The notes under the pieces: generated by a model
The model's input: the letters and a program-made list of their open reading frames with translations, nothing else
Told to the model about the DNA's origin: nothing
Databases searched by the model: none
Shown here: piece after piece, positions 1-7,987 of the stretch
Layout of the letters: every line of letters starts with the position of its first letter
Position numbering within the stretch: the stretch's first letter is position 1
Position numbers and translations under genes: made by a program
Assembly (NCBI GenBank): GCA_910585655.1
Contig: CAJUFW010000034.1
Coordinates: 8,536 to 16,742 of the forward strand
Direction: 5' to 3'
Length of the DNA stretch: 8,207 nucleotides
Origin: an uncultured Lachnospiraceae bacterium
Lineage (GTDB): Bacteria > Bacillota_A > Clostridia > Lachnospirales > Lachnospiraceae

Positions 1-40
1 AGTAATGTGACTGGAGTTCAGACGTGTGCTCTTCCGATCT
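1..40. other. Illumina adapter left at the contig end (artefact)
   Basis: Positions 7-40 match the 34-base Illumina TruSeq read-2/multiplexing adapter (begins GTGACTGGAGTTCAG, ends GCTCTTCCGATCT) as I know it. The six preceding bases, AGTAAT, sit where the i7 index lies in that adapter and may be all or part of a sample barcode. Genomic sequence therefore begins at about position 41. Translating through the junction gives the residues MCSSDL, a common artefact of this adapter in predicted proteins. It should be trimmed before any annotation. Confidence 0.97.
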
Positions 41-470
41 GGATATTTATGAGCTGCCAAAGGCTGCCTATCAGGACAGTCTGGAAGAATTAAGCGAACA
101 GCTTTCGCTCTCCTCTCTGCTGCAAACCCCTACCAGGATGCTCTCCCTTGGTCAGCGGATGCGCTGTGAAATCGCGGCTTCTCTGCTGCATCGCCCAAAG
201 ATCCTGTTTTTAGACGAGCCGACCATCGGTCTTGATGCCATCTCCAAGCTTGCCGTACGGGAATTTATCAAGCAGCAAAATGCTCTTCATCAGACGACCA
301 TGCTGCTTACCACACACGATATGCAGGACATTGAAGCCCTAGCCAGCCGGATTCTACTGATTGGGCATGGAAAAATCCTCTTAGACGGAACCTGGGAAGC
401 GCTGCGCGCAGAAGCCACCGGCTCTCTGGACGAATTAGTAGCGGCGCTTTACCGCCGCTACCAGATATAA
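41..470 (+). CDS. ABC transporter ATP-binding protein, 5'-truncated
   Basis: This is the C-terminal 142 residues of the nucleotide-binding subunit of an ABC-2 type transporter. It would power the two permeases encoded next, at the inner face of the membrane. Counting from the first genomic residue, the ABC signature LSLGQ lies at 34-38, Walker B ILFLDEP at 54-60 with the Asp-Glu pair at 58-59, the D-loop GLD follows, and the switch His is in TTHD at about 92. Walker A and the Q-loop are missing because the contig starts inside the gene. The GTG at position 24 lies in adapter and is not a real start. The stop (468-470) almost touches the ribosome binding site of the next gene. Neighbours suggest the COG4586 group. 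The substrate cannot be told from sequence. Confidence 0.93.
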
Positions 471-486
471 GGAGGCGTTTCTTGTT

Positions 487-1314
487 ATGCAGTTTTCTGT
501 CGGGAAGTCTTCAAAAAAATACCTCTCCTTTTTTCGTATCCGCTTTATCAATGGGCTGCAGTACCGGATTGCCGCTCTTTCCGGCGCCGCTACTCAATTT
601 GTCTGGGGCGTTTTGTTGATTTTATTGTATCATGCCTTTTACGAGGCAGACCCAGACGCATTTCCTATGCGCCTTTCCGACCTGGTTTCCTATATTTGGT
701 TGCAGCAGGCTTTTTTTGCTCTCTATCAGGTCTGGAGTTGGGAAAACGAACTGTTTGAACTGATTCAGACAGGCAACGTGGCTTACGAGCTTTGTCGCCC
801 TTATCGACTTTATGACGCCTGGTTTTTCCGGATTATCGCTACCCGTATGGCGAACGCCGTGCTACGCTGCTTCCCGATTTTGCTGCTGGCGCCGTTTCTG
901 CCTGACGGCTATCGGCTTTCCCCGCCGGAAAACTGGATGCAACTGGCTTGCTTTTTGCTCTCCTTATTCCTGGCTCTATTGGTCGTCGCCGCTTTTCAGA
1001 TGGTCATTCACAGCCTGACCTTTTATTTACTCAATGCTCAGGGGCTAAAGGTTATCAGCCAGACCATCTCCAGCTTTTTATGCGGAGACGTCATTCCCCT
1101 GCCATTTTTCCCGGAAAGCGCTCAAACGCTCCTTGCCTGGCTTCCCTTTGCCTCTATGGGGAACGCCCCGTTTCGGATTTACAGCGGCGACATTGCCGGG
1201 GCTGCCCTGCCGGAAACCTTGTTCCGGCAACTATTTTGGATCCTGCTATTGATGCTCGTCGGACGTTTCCTCATGCGCCAGGGCTTGAAAAAAACGCTGA
1301 TTCAGGGAGGATAA
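487..1314 (+). CDS. ABC-2 type permease, COG4587-like
   Basis: This 275-residue integral membrane protein is probably one of two membrane subunits of an exporter. Hydrophobic segments appear at roughly 28-52, 67-84, 121-138, 151-175, 176-200 and 245-262, giving about six membrane spans. A conserved-looking block at 198-209 (LCGDVIPLPFFP) followed by LPF at 219-221 resembles the pattern I know from ABC2_membrane_6 and COG4587 permeases. The cytoplasmic stretch near 96-110 (GNVAYELCRPYRLYD) is also typical and may contact the ATPase. The ATG is preceded by GGAGG at 471-475 with an 11-base spacer, and the gap to the ATPase stop is 16 bp, so the genes are cotranscribed. The family is poorly characterised and the substrate is unknown. 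Confidence 0.88.
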   Translation: MQFSVGKSSKKYLSFFRIRFINGLQYRIAALSGAATQFVWGVLLILLYHAFYEADPDAFPMRLSDLVSYIWLQQAFFALYQVWSWENELFELIQTGNVAYELCRPYRLYDAWFFRIIATRMANAVLRCFPILLLAPFLPDGYRLSPPENWMQLACFLLSLFLALLVVAAFQMVIHSLTFYLLNAQGLKVISQTISSFLCGDVIPLPFFPESAQTLLAWLPFASMGNAPFRIYSGDIAGAALPETLFRQLFWILLLMLVGRFLMRQGLKKTLIQGG

Positions 1315-1348
1315 CCCAAAACACTGCATGTAAGGAGGACTTATTACC

Positions 1349-2137
1349 ATGAAATCAACGATAACTACCTATTTTCGTTATTTTACCATTCATTTAAAAA
1401 GCTGTATGCAGTACAAAGTTTCCTTTTTTCTGACCTTTTTAGGGCAATTTTTAGTCAGCTTCAGTGTTTTTTTAGGAGTTTATTTTATGTTCTTACGTTT
1501 TTCTGCGGTCAAAGGCTTTACCTACTCGGATTGTCTGCTTTGCTATGCGGTGATTCTTATGAGCTTTTCCTTAGGCGAATGTTTTTTCCGCGGCTTTGAC
1601 CTGTTTCACCGGGTTATTGCCAACGGAGAATTTGACCGTATTTTAGTACGTCCCCGCGGTCTGATTTTCCAGGTACTCGGCAGCAAAATCGAATTCACCC
1701 GGATGGGACGCGTATTCCAGGCAGTCGTTATGCTGATCTATGCCCTGATGACCTGCCGGATTCCCTGGACGCCTTACCGGGTTCTGGTGTTCGTGTTTAT
1801 GTTAGTAGGCGGAATTGTCGTCTATTCCAGCCTTTTCCTTCTGCGAGCGTCTATCTGCTTTTTTACCTTGGACGGACTGGAAGTCTTTAATATTTTAACC
1901 GACGGAAGCAAGGAATTTGGTCGCTATCCGGTCAGTATTTATGGGAAACGAGTGCTGACGATCTGCACCTGTCTGATTCCCTTCGCCCTGTTTCAATATT
2001 ATCCGCTACTTTACCTTTTGGACTACAGCAAAGAAGCCAGATACGGGCTGCTGCCGATTCTTGCCTGTTTCTTTTCCCTGCCCTGTTATCTGTTTTGGAG
2101 AATTGGAGTAAGACATTATAAATCAACTGGTTCCTAG
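1349..2137 (+). CDS. ABC-2 type permease, COG3694/DUF990-like
   Basis: This 262-residue membrane protein is the second permease of the transporter. Likely spans lie near 25-48, 60-80, 121-136, 144-172, 202-222 and 231-252. The cytoplasmic motif NGEFDRILVRPR at 92-103 and the block at 182-200 (ILTDGSKEFGRYPVSIYGK) followed by IPFALFQYYPLLYLL are characteristic of ABC2_membrane_6 (formerly DUF990) proteins. The start is supported by GGAGG at 1334-1338 with a 10-base spacer, 34 bp after the first permease. The order ATPase, permease, permease fits the COG4586-4587-3694 cassette and implies a heterodimeric membrane domain. Assignment to the exporter class is family-based; no cargo, such as a peptide, lipid or drug, is indicated by the neighbourhood. 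Confidence 0.88.
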   Translation: MKSTITTYFRYFTIHLKSCMQYKVSFFLTFLGQFLVSFSVFLGVYFMFLRFSAVKGFTYSDCLLCYAVILMSFSLGECFFRGFDLFHRVIANGEFDRILVRPRGLIFQVLGSKIEFTRMGRVFQAVVMLIYALMTCRIPWTPYRVLVFVFMLVGGIVVYSSLFLLRASICFFTLDGLEVFNILTDGSKEFGRYPVSIYGKRVLTICTCLIPFALFQYYPLLYLLDYSKEARYGLLPILACFFSLPCYLFWRIGVRHYKSTGS

Positions 2138-2153
2138 GTTCCTTTCCAAACAA

Positions 2154-2183
2154 ACAGCGCAGCCCCATTCTCGGCTGCGCTGT
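2154..2183. terminator. Rho-independent terminator between convergent operons
   Basis: A perfect 11-bp stem (ACAGCGCAGCC at 2154-2164, GGCTGCGCTGT at 2173-2183) encloses an 8-base loop. Read on the minus strand it begins 21 bases past the serA stop and is followed by TTGTTTGG, a fair U-rich tail, so it most clearly ends the ilv-ser operon. Read on the plus strand it begins 16 bases past the permease stop, but the following bases are only moderately T-rich, so termination in that direction is likely weaker. Its position between convergent genes fits a shared terminator. Confidence 0.85.
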
Positions 2184-2204
2184 CTGTATGATATTCATTC
2201 TTTC

Positions 2205-3368
2205 TTATTTCACAATTCGTACCTTCAAAACTCCGTCAATCGCTTCTAGCTTCTGCTTTAATTCCTCTGTAGAATCGGATTCGATATCAAACATGGAATA
2301 GGCATATTCTCCGCGGCTCTTATTGATCATATCGGAAATGTTGATCCCGGCAGCGGCAAATACTCCGGTAAACTGCGTCAGCATGTTTGGAATATTGCGG
2401 TGATTGATGGTAATGCGACCCGTTGTCCGGCATATCCCCATATCGCATGCCGGATAATTGACGGAATTTTTGATATTGCCGTTTTCCATATAATCCATTG
2501 CTTCCTGCACCGCCATAACTGCGCAGTTGTCTTCGGATTCCTCGGTAGAGGCGCCCAGATGCGGAATGGCAATCACGCCCTCCATCCCGGCGGTTTTTGG
2601 ATTTGGGAAGTCGGTTACATAACGGGCTACCTTACCGCTCTTTAAGGCGTTTTCCATCGCTTCATCGTCTACCAGAGCATCTCTGGAGAAGTTTAAGACA
2701 ATCACGCCGTCTTTCATCGTAGCAATCGTTTCTGTATTTAACATGTGTTTGGTGGCATCCATTAGCGGCACATGCACCGTAATGTAATCACATTCCTGAA
2801 AAATCTCTTCATTGCTCTTGACACGGATTACATTTTGGGACAAATTCCAGGCATGTTCTACGGAAATATACGGATCGCAGCCGTAAACTGTCATTCCTAA
2901 ACGGCTGGCTGCATTTGCCACCAATACGCCGATAGCGCCCAGACCGATGACGCCTAACTTCTTTCCCTGGATTTCTTTTCCGGCAAACTTGGATTTTTCC
3001 TTTTCTACCATTTTTGCTACGGTTTCTTCTTCCTTTACCGTCTGTACCCAGTTGACGCCGCCAACGATATCACGGGAAGCCAGGAACAATCCGGCTAGAA
3101 CCAGTTCCTTCACACCGTTTGCATTGGCGCCCGGGGTGTTGAATACTACAATTCCCTGCTCTGCACATTTGTCTAACGGAATGTTATTGACTCCCGCCCC
3201 GGCTCTGGCAATCGCCTCTAGTCCTTCCGGCAGTTCCAGGTCGTGCATCGCTGCGCTTCGTACCAAAGCCACCTGCGCATCTGTCAGGTGTTCGGTCATT
3301 TCATATTGATCGGTCAGCAGATTTGTCCCTACTGCTGCGATTTTGTTCAAACAATTTACCCTTATCAT
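2205..3368 (-). CDS. serA: D-3-phosphoglycerate dehydrogenase, ACT-domain type
   Basis: It catalyses the NAD-dependent oxidation of 3-phosphoglycerate to 3-phosphohydroxypyruvate, the first step of serine synthesis, in the cytosol. The 387-residue protein has a D-2-hydroxyacid dehydrogenase fold: a substrate-binding part with NTPGANANGVKE near 77-88, a Rossmann motif GLGAIG at 142-147, an Asp at 165 suited to NAD, the active-site Arg in NFSRD at 229 and the active-site His in IPHLGAST at 270. A C-terminal ACT domain (about 317-387) suggests serine or another amino acid as allosteric effector. It is close in length to the short clostridial type rather than the roughly 410-residue E. coli enzyme. 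The usual DVFxxEP segment carrying the catalytic Glu reads TDFPNPK here. The ATG has GGAG at 3378-3381, spacer 9. It follows serC by 60 bp and is the last gene of the operon. Confidence 0.93.
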   Translation of the reverse strand: MIRVNCLNKIAAVGTNLLTDQYEMTEHLTDAQVALVRSAAMHDLELPEGLEAIARAGAGVNNIPLDKCAEQGIVVFNTPGANANGVKELVLAGLFLASRDIVGGVNWVQTVKEEETVAKMVEKEKSKFAGKEIQGKKLGVIGLGAIGVLVANAASRLGMTVYGCDPYISVEHAWNLSQNVIRVKSNEEIFQECDYITVHVPLMDATKHMLNTETIATMKDGVIVLNFSRDALVDDEAMENALKSGKVARYVTDFPNPKTAGMEGVIAIPHLGASTEESEDNCAVMAVQEAMDYMENGNIKNSVNYPACDMGICRTTGRITINHRNIPNMLTQFTGVFAAAGINISDMINKSRGEYAYSMFDIESDSTEELKQKLEAIDGVLKVRIVK

Positions 3369-3428
3369 TATAACATACTCCTTTCCCTCTTTCGGCTTCT
3401 TTCCTCCACACCGTTGTCTTGAATCGCT

Positions 3429-4508
3429 TTATGCGTTCTTTTCAAACTCTTTCATAAAAGCAACTAACGCCTCTACTCCGGCTATCGGCATCGCGTTATA
3501 AATGCTGGCGCGCATACCGCCCACGGTACGGTGTCCCTTAAGATTCTCAAAGCCCGCTGCCTTTGCTTCCTTTACAAAGCGAGCGTCCAGCTCTTCGTTT
3601 CCGGTAACAAACGGCACGTTCATCAAAGAACGATCCTCTTTGCGTACGGTTCCTTTAAATAAACTGCTTTCATCAAGGAAGTCATAAAGAATCTTTGCTT
3701 TCTGCTCATTATGCTCTTTCATAGCAGCCAACCCGCCTTTAGTCTTAATCCACTGGAATACCTTGCCGCAGACATAGATTCCATAAGCCGGAGGAGTATT
3801 GTACAAAGACTTATTGTCCATATGTACTTTATAGCGGAACATCGTCGGAGTTCCAGGCAACACATCCTCCGTAATCATATCCTCCCGGATAATCGCAATC
3901 ACCACACCTGCAGGACCTACGTTTTTCTGTACGCCTCCATAAATCATTGCATACTTTTCTACTTCCATCGGCTCAGATAAAAAGCAGGAGGAAACGTCTG
4001 CTACCAATGGTTTTCCTTTGGTATTTGGCAATGTTTTAAACTTTGTACCATAAATCGTGTTATTCTCGCAAATGTAAACATAGTCTGCGTCTTCGGAAAT
4101 GTTTAAATCCGAGCAGTCCGGAATATAGGAAAAAGTCTGATCGGCAGAAGAAGCCACGGCGTTTGCCTGACCGAAAATCTGCGCCTCCTGATAAGCCTTC
4201 TTCGCCCATTGCCCGGTAATGATGTAATCCGCCACTTTATTCTTCATAAAGTTCATCGGAATCATGGCGAACTGGGAAGAAGCCCCGCCCTGCAAAAACA
4301 ATACTTTGTAATTATCCGGAATCTGTAACAAATCCCGGATATCCTGTTCTGCAGTCTGAATGATTTCCTCAAACATTTTAGAGCGGTGGCTCATCTCCAT
4401 CACAGACATCCCGCAGCCCTTGTAATCTAACATTTCCTCCGCTGCTTCCTTTAGTACCTCCTCCGGCAAAACTGCCGGTCCTGCTGAAAAATTGTACACT
4501 CTACCCAT
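3429..4508 (-). CDS. serC: Phosphoserine aminotransferase
   Basis: This PLP enzyme transfers an amino group from glutamate to 3-phosphohydroxypyruvate to give O-phosphoserine, the second step of serine synthesis. In many bacteria it also serves in pyridoxal phosphate synthesis. The 359-residue length matches the family. Visible features are the N-terminal NFSAGPA, HRS at 41-43, the PLP phosphate-binding GGAS at 74-77, Trp101, Asp171 in ADVSS, the Schiff-base lysine in GGVQKNVGP at Lys195, and the substrate-binding HRTVGGMRASIYNA near 326-339. All expected catalytic residues are present. The start is supported by AAGGAG with an 8-base spacer. It lies 66 bp after ilvB and 60 bp before serA, so SerA and SerC would be made together. 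Confidence 0.96.
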   Translation of the reverse strand: MGRVYNFSAGPAVLPEEVLKEAAEEMLDYKGCGMSVMEMSHRSKMFEEIIQTAEQDIRDLLQIPDNYKVLFLQGGASSQFAMIPMNFMKNKVADYIITGQWAKKAYQEAQIFGQANAVASSADQTFSYIPDCSDLNISEDADYVYICENNTIYGTKFKTLPNTKGKPLVADVSSCFLSEPMEVEKYAMIYGGVQKNVGPAGVVIAIIREDMITEDVLPGTPTMFRYKVHMDNKSLYNTPPAYGIYVCGKVFQWIKTKGGLAAMKEHNEQKAKILYDFLDESSLFKGTVRKEDRSLMNVPFVTGNEELDARFVKEAKAAGFENLKGHRTVGGMRASIYNAMPIAGVEALVAFMKEFEKNA

Positions 4509-4574
4509 TTTTTATACTCCTTCCTCTAAGTTATCACTATCATCACCCGTAAAACAGGATGGTTATTTCTCCCG

Positions 4575-6266
4575 TTATTTTCCTAAATCCTCCTCGGAAA
4601 ATACTTCCTCAATCGCAGCACCCGGCGCTACCATCGGCCATACCTTGTCGTTGCTGTCAATCACACAGTCTATCAGCACCGGCTCTCCGGCAGAAAGCGC
4701 TTCCTTTAATACCGGTTCTACCTCTTCCCTCTTGGTAATCCGGTAAGCCTTTGCTCCCATCGCCTCTGCCAGCTTCACATAATCCACCTGATCCTCTAAG
4801 GTCGTATGAGAATAACGCTGTCCGTAGAACAAGGTCTGCCATTGACGCACCATTCCCAATACCCGGTTGTCAAATACAATCTCGATGATCGGGATATGAT
4901 AGCGGGTAGCCGTTGCCAGCTCGTTCATATTCATACGAAAACAACCATCGCCTGCGATATTGACGACTGTTTTGCCCGGGCAGCCTACCTTGGCGCCAAG
5001 AGAAGCGCCCAGACCATATCCCATCGTTCCCAGCCCGCCGGAAGTAATCAGTGTTCTTGGTTTCTTGTATTTATAAAACTGCGCTGCCCACATCTGATGC
5101 TGCCCGACCTCTGTCGTAATCAACGCGTCTCCTTCGGTCAGCTCATAAAGCTTTTCAATCACATAAGGACCGGTCAATACTTCCGGATGATACGTAAGCG
5201 GATAGCTCTCCTTTAACTCCTGGATATGTGCCATCCATTTGGCATGTTCGCGGTTTTCCAGCCATTCGTTTAGTAATCCGACGACCGCCTTGATATCTCC
5301 CTCCACGCATTGGTCAATCATTACATTTTTATTCACTTCTGCCGGATCAATGTCTATTTGCAGAATTTTTGCATTTCTGGCAAATTTTTTCGCGTTTCCG
5401 GTGACACGATCCGAAAATCTTGCTCCCAATACTACCAGCAAGTCGCATTCCGTCACAGCATAATTGGCAGTCTTTGTCCCGTGCATCCCAAGCATTCCCA
5501 TATAGCGGGCGTCTGATCCGTCAAAAGCACCTTTACCCATCAGGGAATCGGTAACAGGAGCGTCTAGCTTCTCGACAAATTGGGCGATTTCTTCCTTTGC
5601 TCCAGAGATAACCGCGCCTCCTCCTACAAAGACAACCGGCTTTTTGGCAGCGGCTAACATCCGGAGAGCCGCCTGAATTTCCTCTTCTTTAATCGGCTTT
5701 ACCTGCCCCTTGACGGAACAGATCTCCTCTTCGCTTAGTACATGTGGCTCATATTCGCAGGAATTGGCTGTTACATCCTTTGTAATATCCACCAACACCG
5801 GTCCCGGACGTCCTTTTCTGGCAATCGAAAAGGCTCTGCGGATGGTATCTGCCAGCTTTTCTACGTCCTTGACAATGAAGTTATGCTTTGTAATCGGCAT
5901 CGTGATTCCGGCAATATCAATCTCCTGAAAGCTGTCTTTTCCCAATAAATTGGTTCCTACATTCCCGGTAATCGCCACCACCGGCACAGAATCCATATAG
6001 GCAGTGGCAATCCCTGTCACCAGATTGGTCGCACCTGGTCCGCTGGTAGCCAGACAAACGCCTACCTTTCCGGTCGCTCTGGCATAACCGTCCGCCGCAT
6101 GGGCAGCGCCCTGTTCATGGGAAGTAAGGATATGCCGGATCTCCTCCTGATGGCGGTACAGCTCGTCATAGATATTCAAGACGGAACCGCCCGGATAGCC
6201 GAAAATCGTATCCACGCCCTGTTCCTTCAAACATTCCACTAAAATCTGTGAACCCGTCAATTTCAT
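4575..6266 (-). CDS. ilvB: Acetolactate (acetohydroxyacid) synthase large subunit
   Basis: This thiamine diphosphate enzyme condenses two pyruvates to 2-acetolactate, or pyruvate with 2-ketobutyrate to acetohydroxybutyrate, the first common step of branched-chain amino acid synthesis. In the 563-residue protein the N-terminal ThDP domain has GYPGGSVLNIYDE and catalytic Glu51 in SHEQGAAHAADGYAR. The middle FAD/nucleotide domain spans about 190-325. The C-terminal domain has the GDG motif at 439-441 and ligand Asn467. The first Asn of the usual NN pair is Asp466; the metal ligand is kept. LGMVRQWQ (470-477) with Trp476 marks the biosynthetic, not the catabolic AlsS, type. No small subunit (ilvN) gene follows. 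The binding site AAGGAG lies 13 bases upstream, a long spacer, with a three-codon ORF between. Confidence 0.95.
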   Translation of the reverse strand: MKLTGSQILVECLKEQGVDTIFGYPGGSVLNIYDELYRHQEEIRHILTSHEQGAAHAADGYARATGKVGVCLATSGPGATNLVTGIATAYMDSVPVVAITGNVGTNLLGKDSFQEIDIAGITMPITKHNFIVKDVEKLADTIRRAFSIARKGRPGPVLVDITKDVTANSCEYEPHVLSEEEICSVKGQVKPIKEEEIQAALRMLAAAKKPVVFVGGGAVISGAKEEIAQFVEKLDAPVTDSLMGKGAFDGSDARYMGMLGMHGTKTANYAVTECDLLVVLGARFSDRVTGNAKKFARNAKILQIDIDPAEVNKNVMIDQCVEGDIKAVVGLLNEWLENREHAKWMAHIQELKESYPLTYHPEVLTGPYVIEKLYELTEGDALITTEVGQHQMWAAQFYKYKKPRTLITSGGLGTMGYGLGASLGAKVGCPGKTVVNIAGDGCFRMNMNELATATRYHIPIIEIVFDNRVLGMVRQWQTLFYGQRYSHTTLEDQVDYVKLAEAMGAKAYRITKREEVEPVLKEALSAGEPVLIDCVIDSNDKVWPMVAPGAAIEEVFSEEDLGK

Positions 6267-6285
6267 CTATTTTTCCATACTCCTT
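6264..6285 (-). promoter_or_regulatory. Unusual ilvB ribosome binding site with in-frame minimal ORF
   Basis: Read on the minus strand, AAGGAG (6285-6280) is followed by T and then ATG GAA AAA TAG ATG. The last ATG (6266) begins ilvB and is 13 bases from the Shine-Dalgarno core, longer than usual. The nearer ATG (6278) is in frame with ilvB but stops after three codons and sits only one base from the core, which is too close for efficient initiation. Stop and restart, or simply a long spacer, are both possible. The region is also close enough to the ilvD stop for translational coupling. Confidence 0.5.
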
Positions 6286-6299
6286 TTTTTGATTTATAT

Positions 6300-7970
6300 T
6301 CAGTTTTTTGGTACTTCTAATACGGCTCCGCGGTTTCCGCTGGTGACAAGAGAACGATAGCGTGCCAGATAGCCCGTCGTAATCTCCGGCTCCCTTGGCT
6401 GCCAGTTTGCTCTTCTGGCTTCCAGCTCTTCTTCGGATACCCGCATATTTAAGGTATTGGCGTTGATATCAATTTCAATAATATCTCCCTCTTCTACCAG
6501 AGCAATCGGTCCACCAACTGCCGCCTCCGGGGAAACATGCCCAATCGAGGCTCCGCGGGAAGCGCCGGAAAAACGGCCATCCGTAATCAAAGCTACCGAA
6601 GAACCAAGCCCCATTCCGGCAATCGCCGAAGTCGGATTTAACATCTCTCTCATCCCCGGACCGCCTTTTGGACCTTCATAACGGATAACCACCACATCGC
6701 CCGCTACGATCTTACCGCTTTTAATCGCTGTAATAGCATCCTCTTCACAGTCAAATACTCTTGCCGGTCCTTCATGCTTTAACATTTCCGGAGCGACAGC
6801 CGAACGCTTGACCACACCGGAATCCGGTGCCAGATTTCCTTTTAATACGGCAATTCCGCCGGTCTCACTGTATGGATGCTCTACCGGACGGATTACCTCC
6901 GGATTCCGGTTGATTGCATCCGCAATATTTTCTCCTACCGTCTTTCCGGTAGCCGTAATCAAATCGGTATAAAGCAGGTTCTTTTTCGTCAGCTCTTTCA
7001 TCACGGCATACACGCCGCCCGCCTCGTTTAAGTCCTCCATATAAGTAGGACCTGCCGGAGCCAAATGACAAAGATTTGGAGTCCGCGCGCTGATTTCATT
7101 GGCAATATCTACATTTAATTCCACACCCGCTTCATGCGCTATTGCCGGCAGATGAAGCATACTGTTGGTGGAGCAGCCCAGAGCCATATCTACGGTCAAA
7201 GCATTTAAAAACGCTTTCTCTGTCATAATATCCCGTGGACGGATATTTTTCTCTAACAGCTCCATCACCTTCATCCCTGCATGTTTTGCCAGGGCAATCC
7301 GATCCGAGTACACAGCCGGAATCGTACCGTTGCCGCGCAGCCCCATTCCTAATACTTCTGTCAGACAGTTCATGCTGTTGGCAGTATACATTCCGGAACA
7401 GGATCCGCAGGTCGGGCAAACCTTCTGTTCAAACTCTTCTACCTCTGCTTCTGTCATCGTCCCAGCCGAATAAGAACCGACTGCCTCAAACATACTGGAA
7501 AGACTGCGCTTCTTTCCTCCTACATGCCCGGCTAACATCGGTCCACCGCTGACAAACACGGTCGGTACGTTTACTCTGGCAGCCGCCATTAACAACCCTG
7601 GTACGTTTTTGTCACAGTTCGGCACCATCACCAAAGCGTCGAAGGCATGCGCCATCGCCATTGCCTCCGTCGAATCCGCAATCAAATCTCTTGTCACGAG
7701 GGAATATTTCATTCCCACATGCCCCATCGCAATCCCGTCGCATACGGCAATCGCCGGAAAAACAATCGGCGTTCCGCCTGCCATGGCAACACCCAACTTG
7801 ACGGCTTCTACAATTTTATCCAGGTTCATATGTCCCGGTACAATTTCATTATAAGAGCTGACAATTCCCACCAGAGGGCGGTCTAGCTCCTCTTTGGTCA
7901 TTCCCAGGGCATGAAACAGGGAGCGGTGCGGCGCCTGCTGCATACCCGTCTTTACGGAGTCACTTCTCAT
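6300..7970 (-). CDS. ilvD: Dihydroxy-acid dehydratase
   Basis: It dehydrates 2,3-dihydroxyisovalerate and 2,3-dihydroxy-3-methylvalerate to the keto acids that precede valine/leucine and isoleucine, using an iron-sulfur cluster and Mg. From the chosen start the protein has 556 residues, usual for Firmicutes and archaeal forms. Cluster ligands are Cys119 in NCDKN and Cys188 or neighbouring Cys in CPTCGSC (185-191). The first site reads VPGH, as in the E. coli [4Fe-4S] enzyme, rather than the PCN of [2Fe-2S] plant-type enzymes, suggesting an oxygen-sensitive cluster. The proposed catalytic base is Ser468 in DGRFSGAS. The start at 7970 has AGGAGG seven bases upstream, and MRSDSVKTG is a normal IlvD N-terminus. 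The frame stays open to an ATG at 8048, but that extension is encoded by the repeat. It is the first operon gene seen. Confidence 0.95.
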   Translation of the reverse strand: MRSDSVKTGMQQAPHRSLFHALGMTKEELDRPLVGIVSSYNEIVPGHMNLDKIVEAVKLGVAMAGGTPIVFPAIAVCDGIAMGHVGMKYSLVTRDLIADSTEAMAMAHAFDALVMVPNCDKNVPGLLMAAARVNVPTVFVSGGPMLAGHVGGKKRSLSSMFEAVGSYSAGTMTEAEVEEFEQKVCPTCGSCSGMYTANSMNCLTEVLGMGLRGNGTIPAVYSDRIALAKHAGMKVMELLEKNIRPRDIMTEKAFLNALTVDMALGCSTNSMLHLPAIAHEAGVELNVDIANEISARTPNLCHLAPAGPTYMEDLNEAGGVYAVMKELTKKNLLYTDLITATGKTVGENIADAINRNPEVIRPVEHPYSETGGIAVLKGNLAPDSGVVKRSAVAPEMLKHEGPARVFDCEEDAITAIKSGKIVAGDVVVIRYEGPKGGPGMREMLNPTSAIAGMGLGSSVALITDGRFSGASRGASIGHVSPEAAVGGPIALVEEGDIIEIDINANTLNMRVSEEELEARRANWQPREPEITTGYLARYRSLVTSGNRGAVLEVPKN

Positions 7971-7976
7971 CTTCAA

Positions 7977-7982
7977 CCTCCT
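7977..7982 (-). promoter_or_regulatory. ilvD Shine-Dalgarno site
   Basis: AGGAGG on the minus strand, six bases between it and the ATG at 7970-7968. It is a perfect consensus site and fixes the start of ilvD there. The alternative in-frame ATG at 8048 has no purine-rich site before it. Confidence 0.9.
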
Positions 7983-7987
7983 ATTTG

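Noticed and set aside
1932..2198. Minus-strand 88-residue ORF overlapping the second permease and the terminator.
   Set aside because: It is antisense to a well-supported permease gene, runs through the terminator hairpin, and its translation resembles no known protein.
4869..4871. IlvB has Asp466 in place of the first Asn of the ThDP NN motif, possibly an inactive enzyme.
   Set aside because: The metal-binding residue is the second Asn, which is kept (Asn467), along with Glu51 and the GDG motif, so activity is expected.
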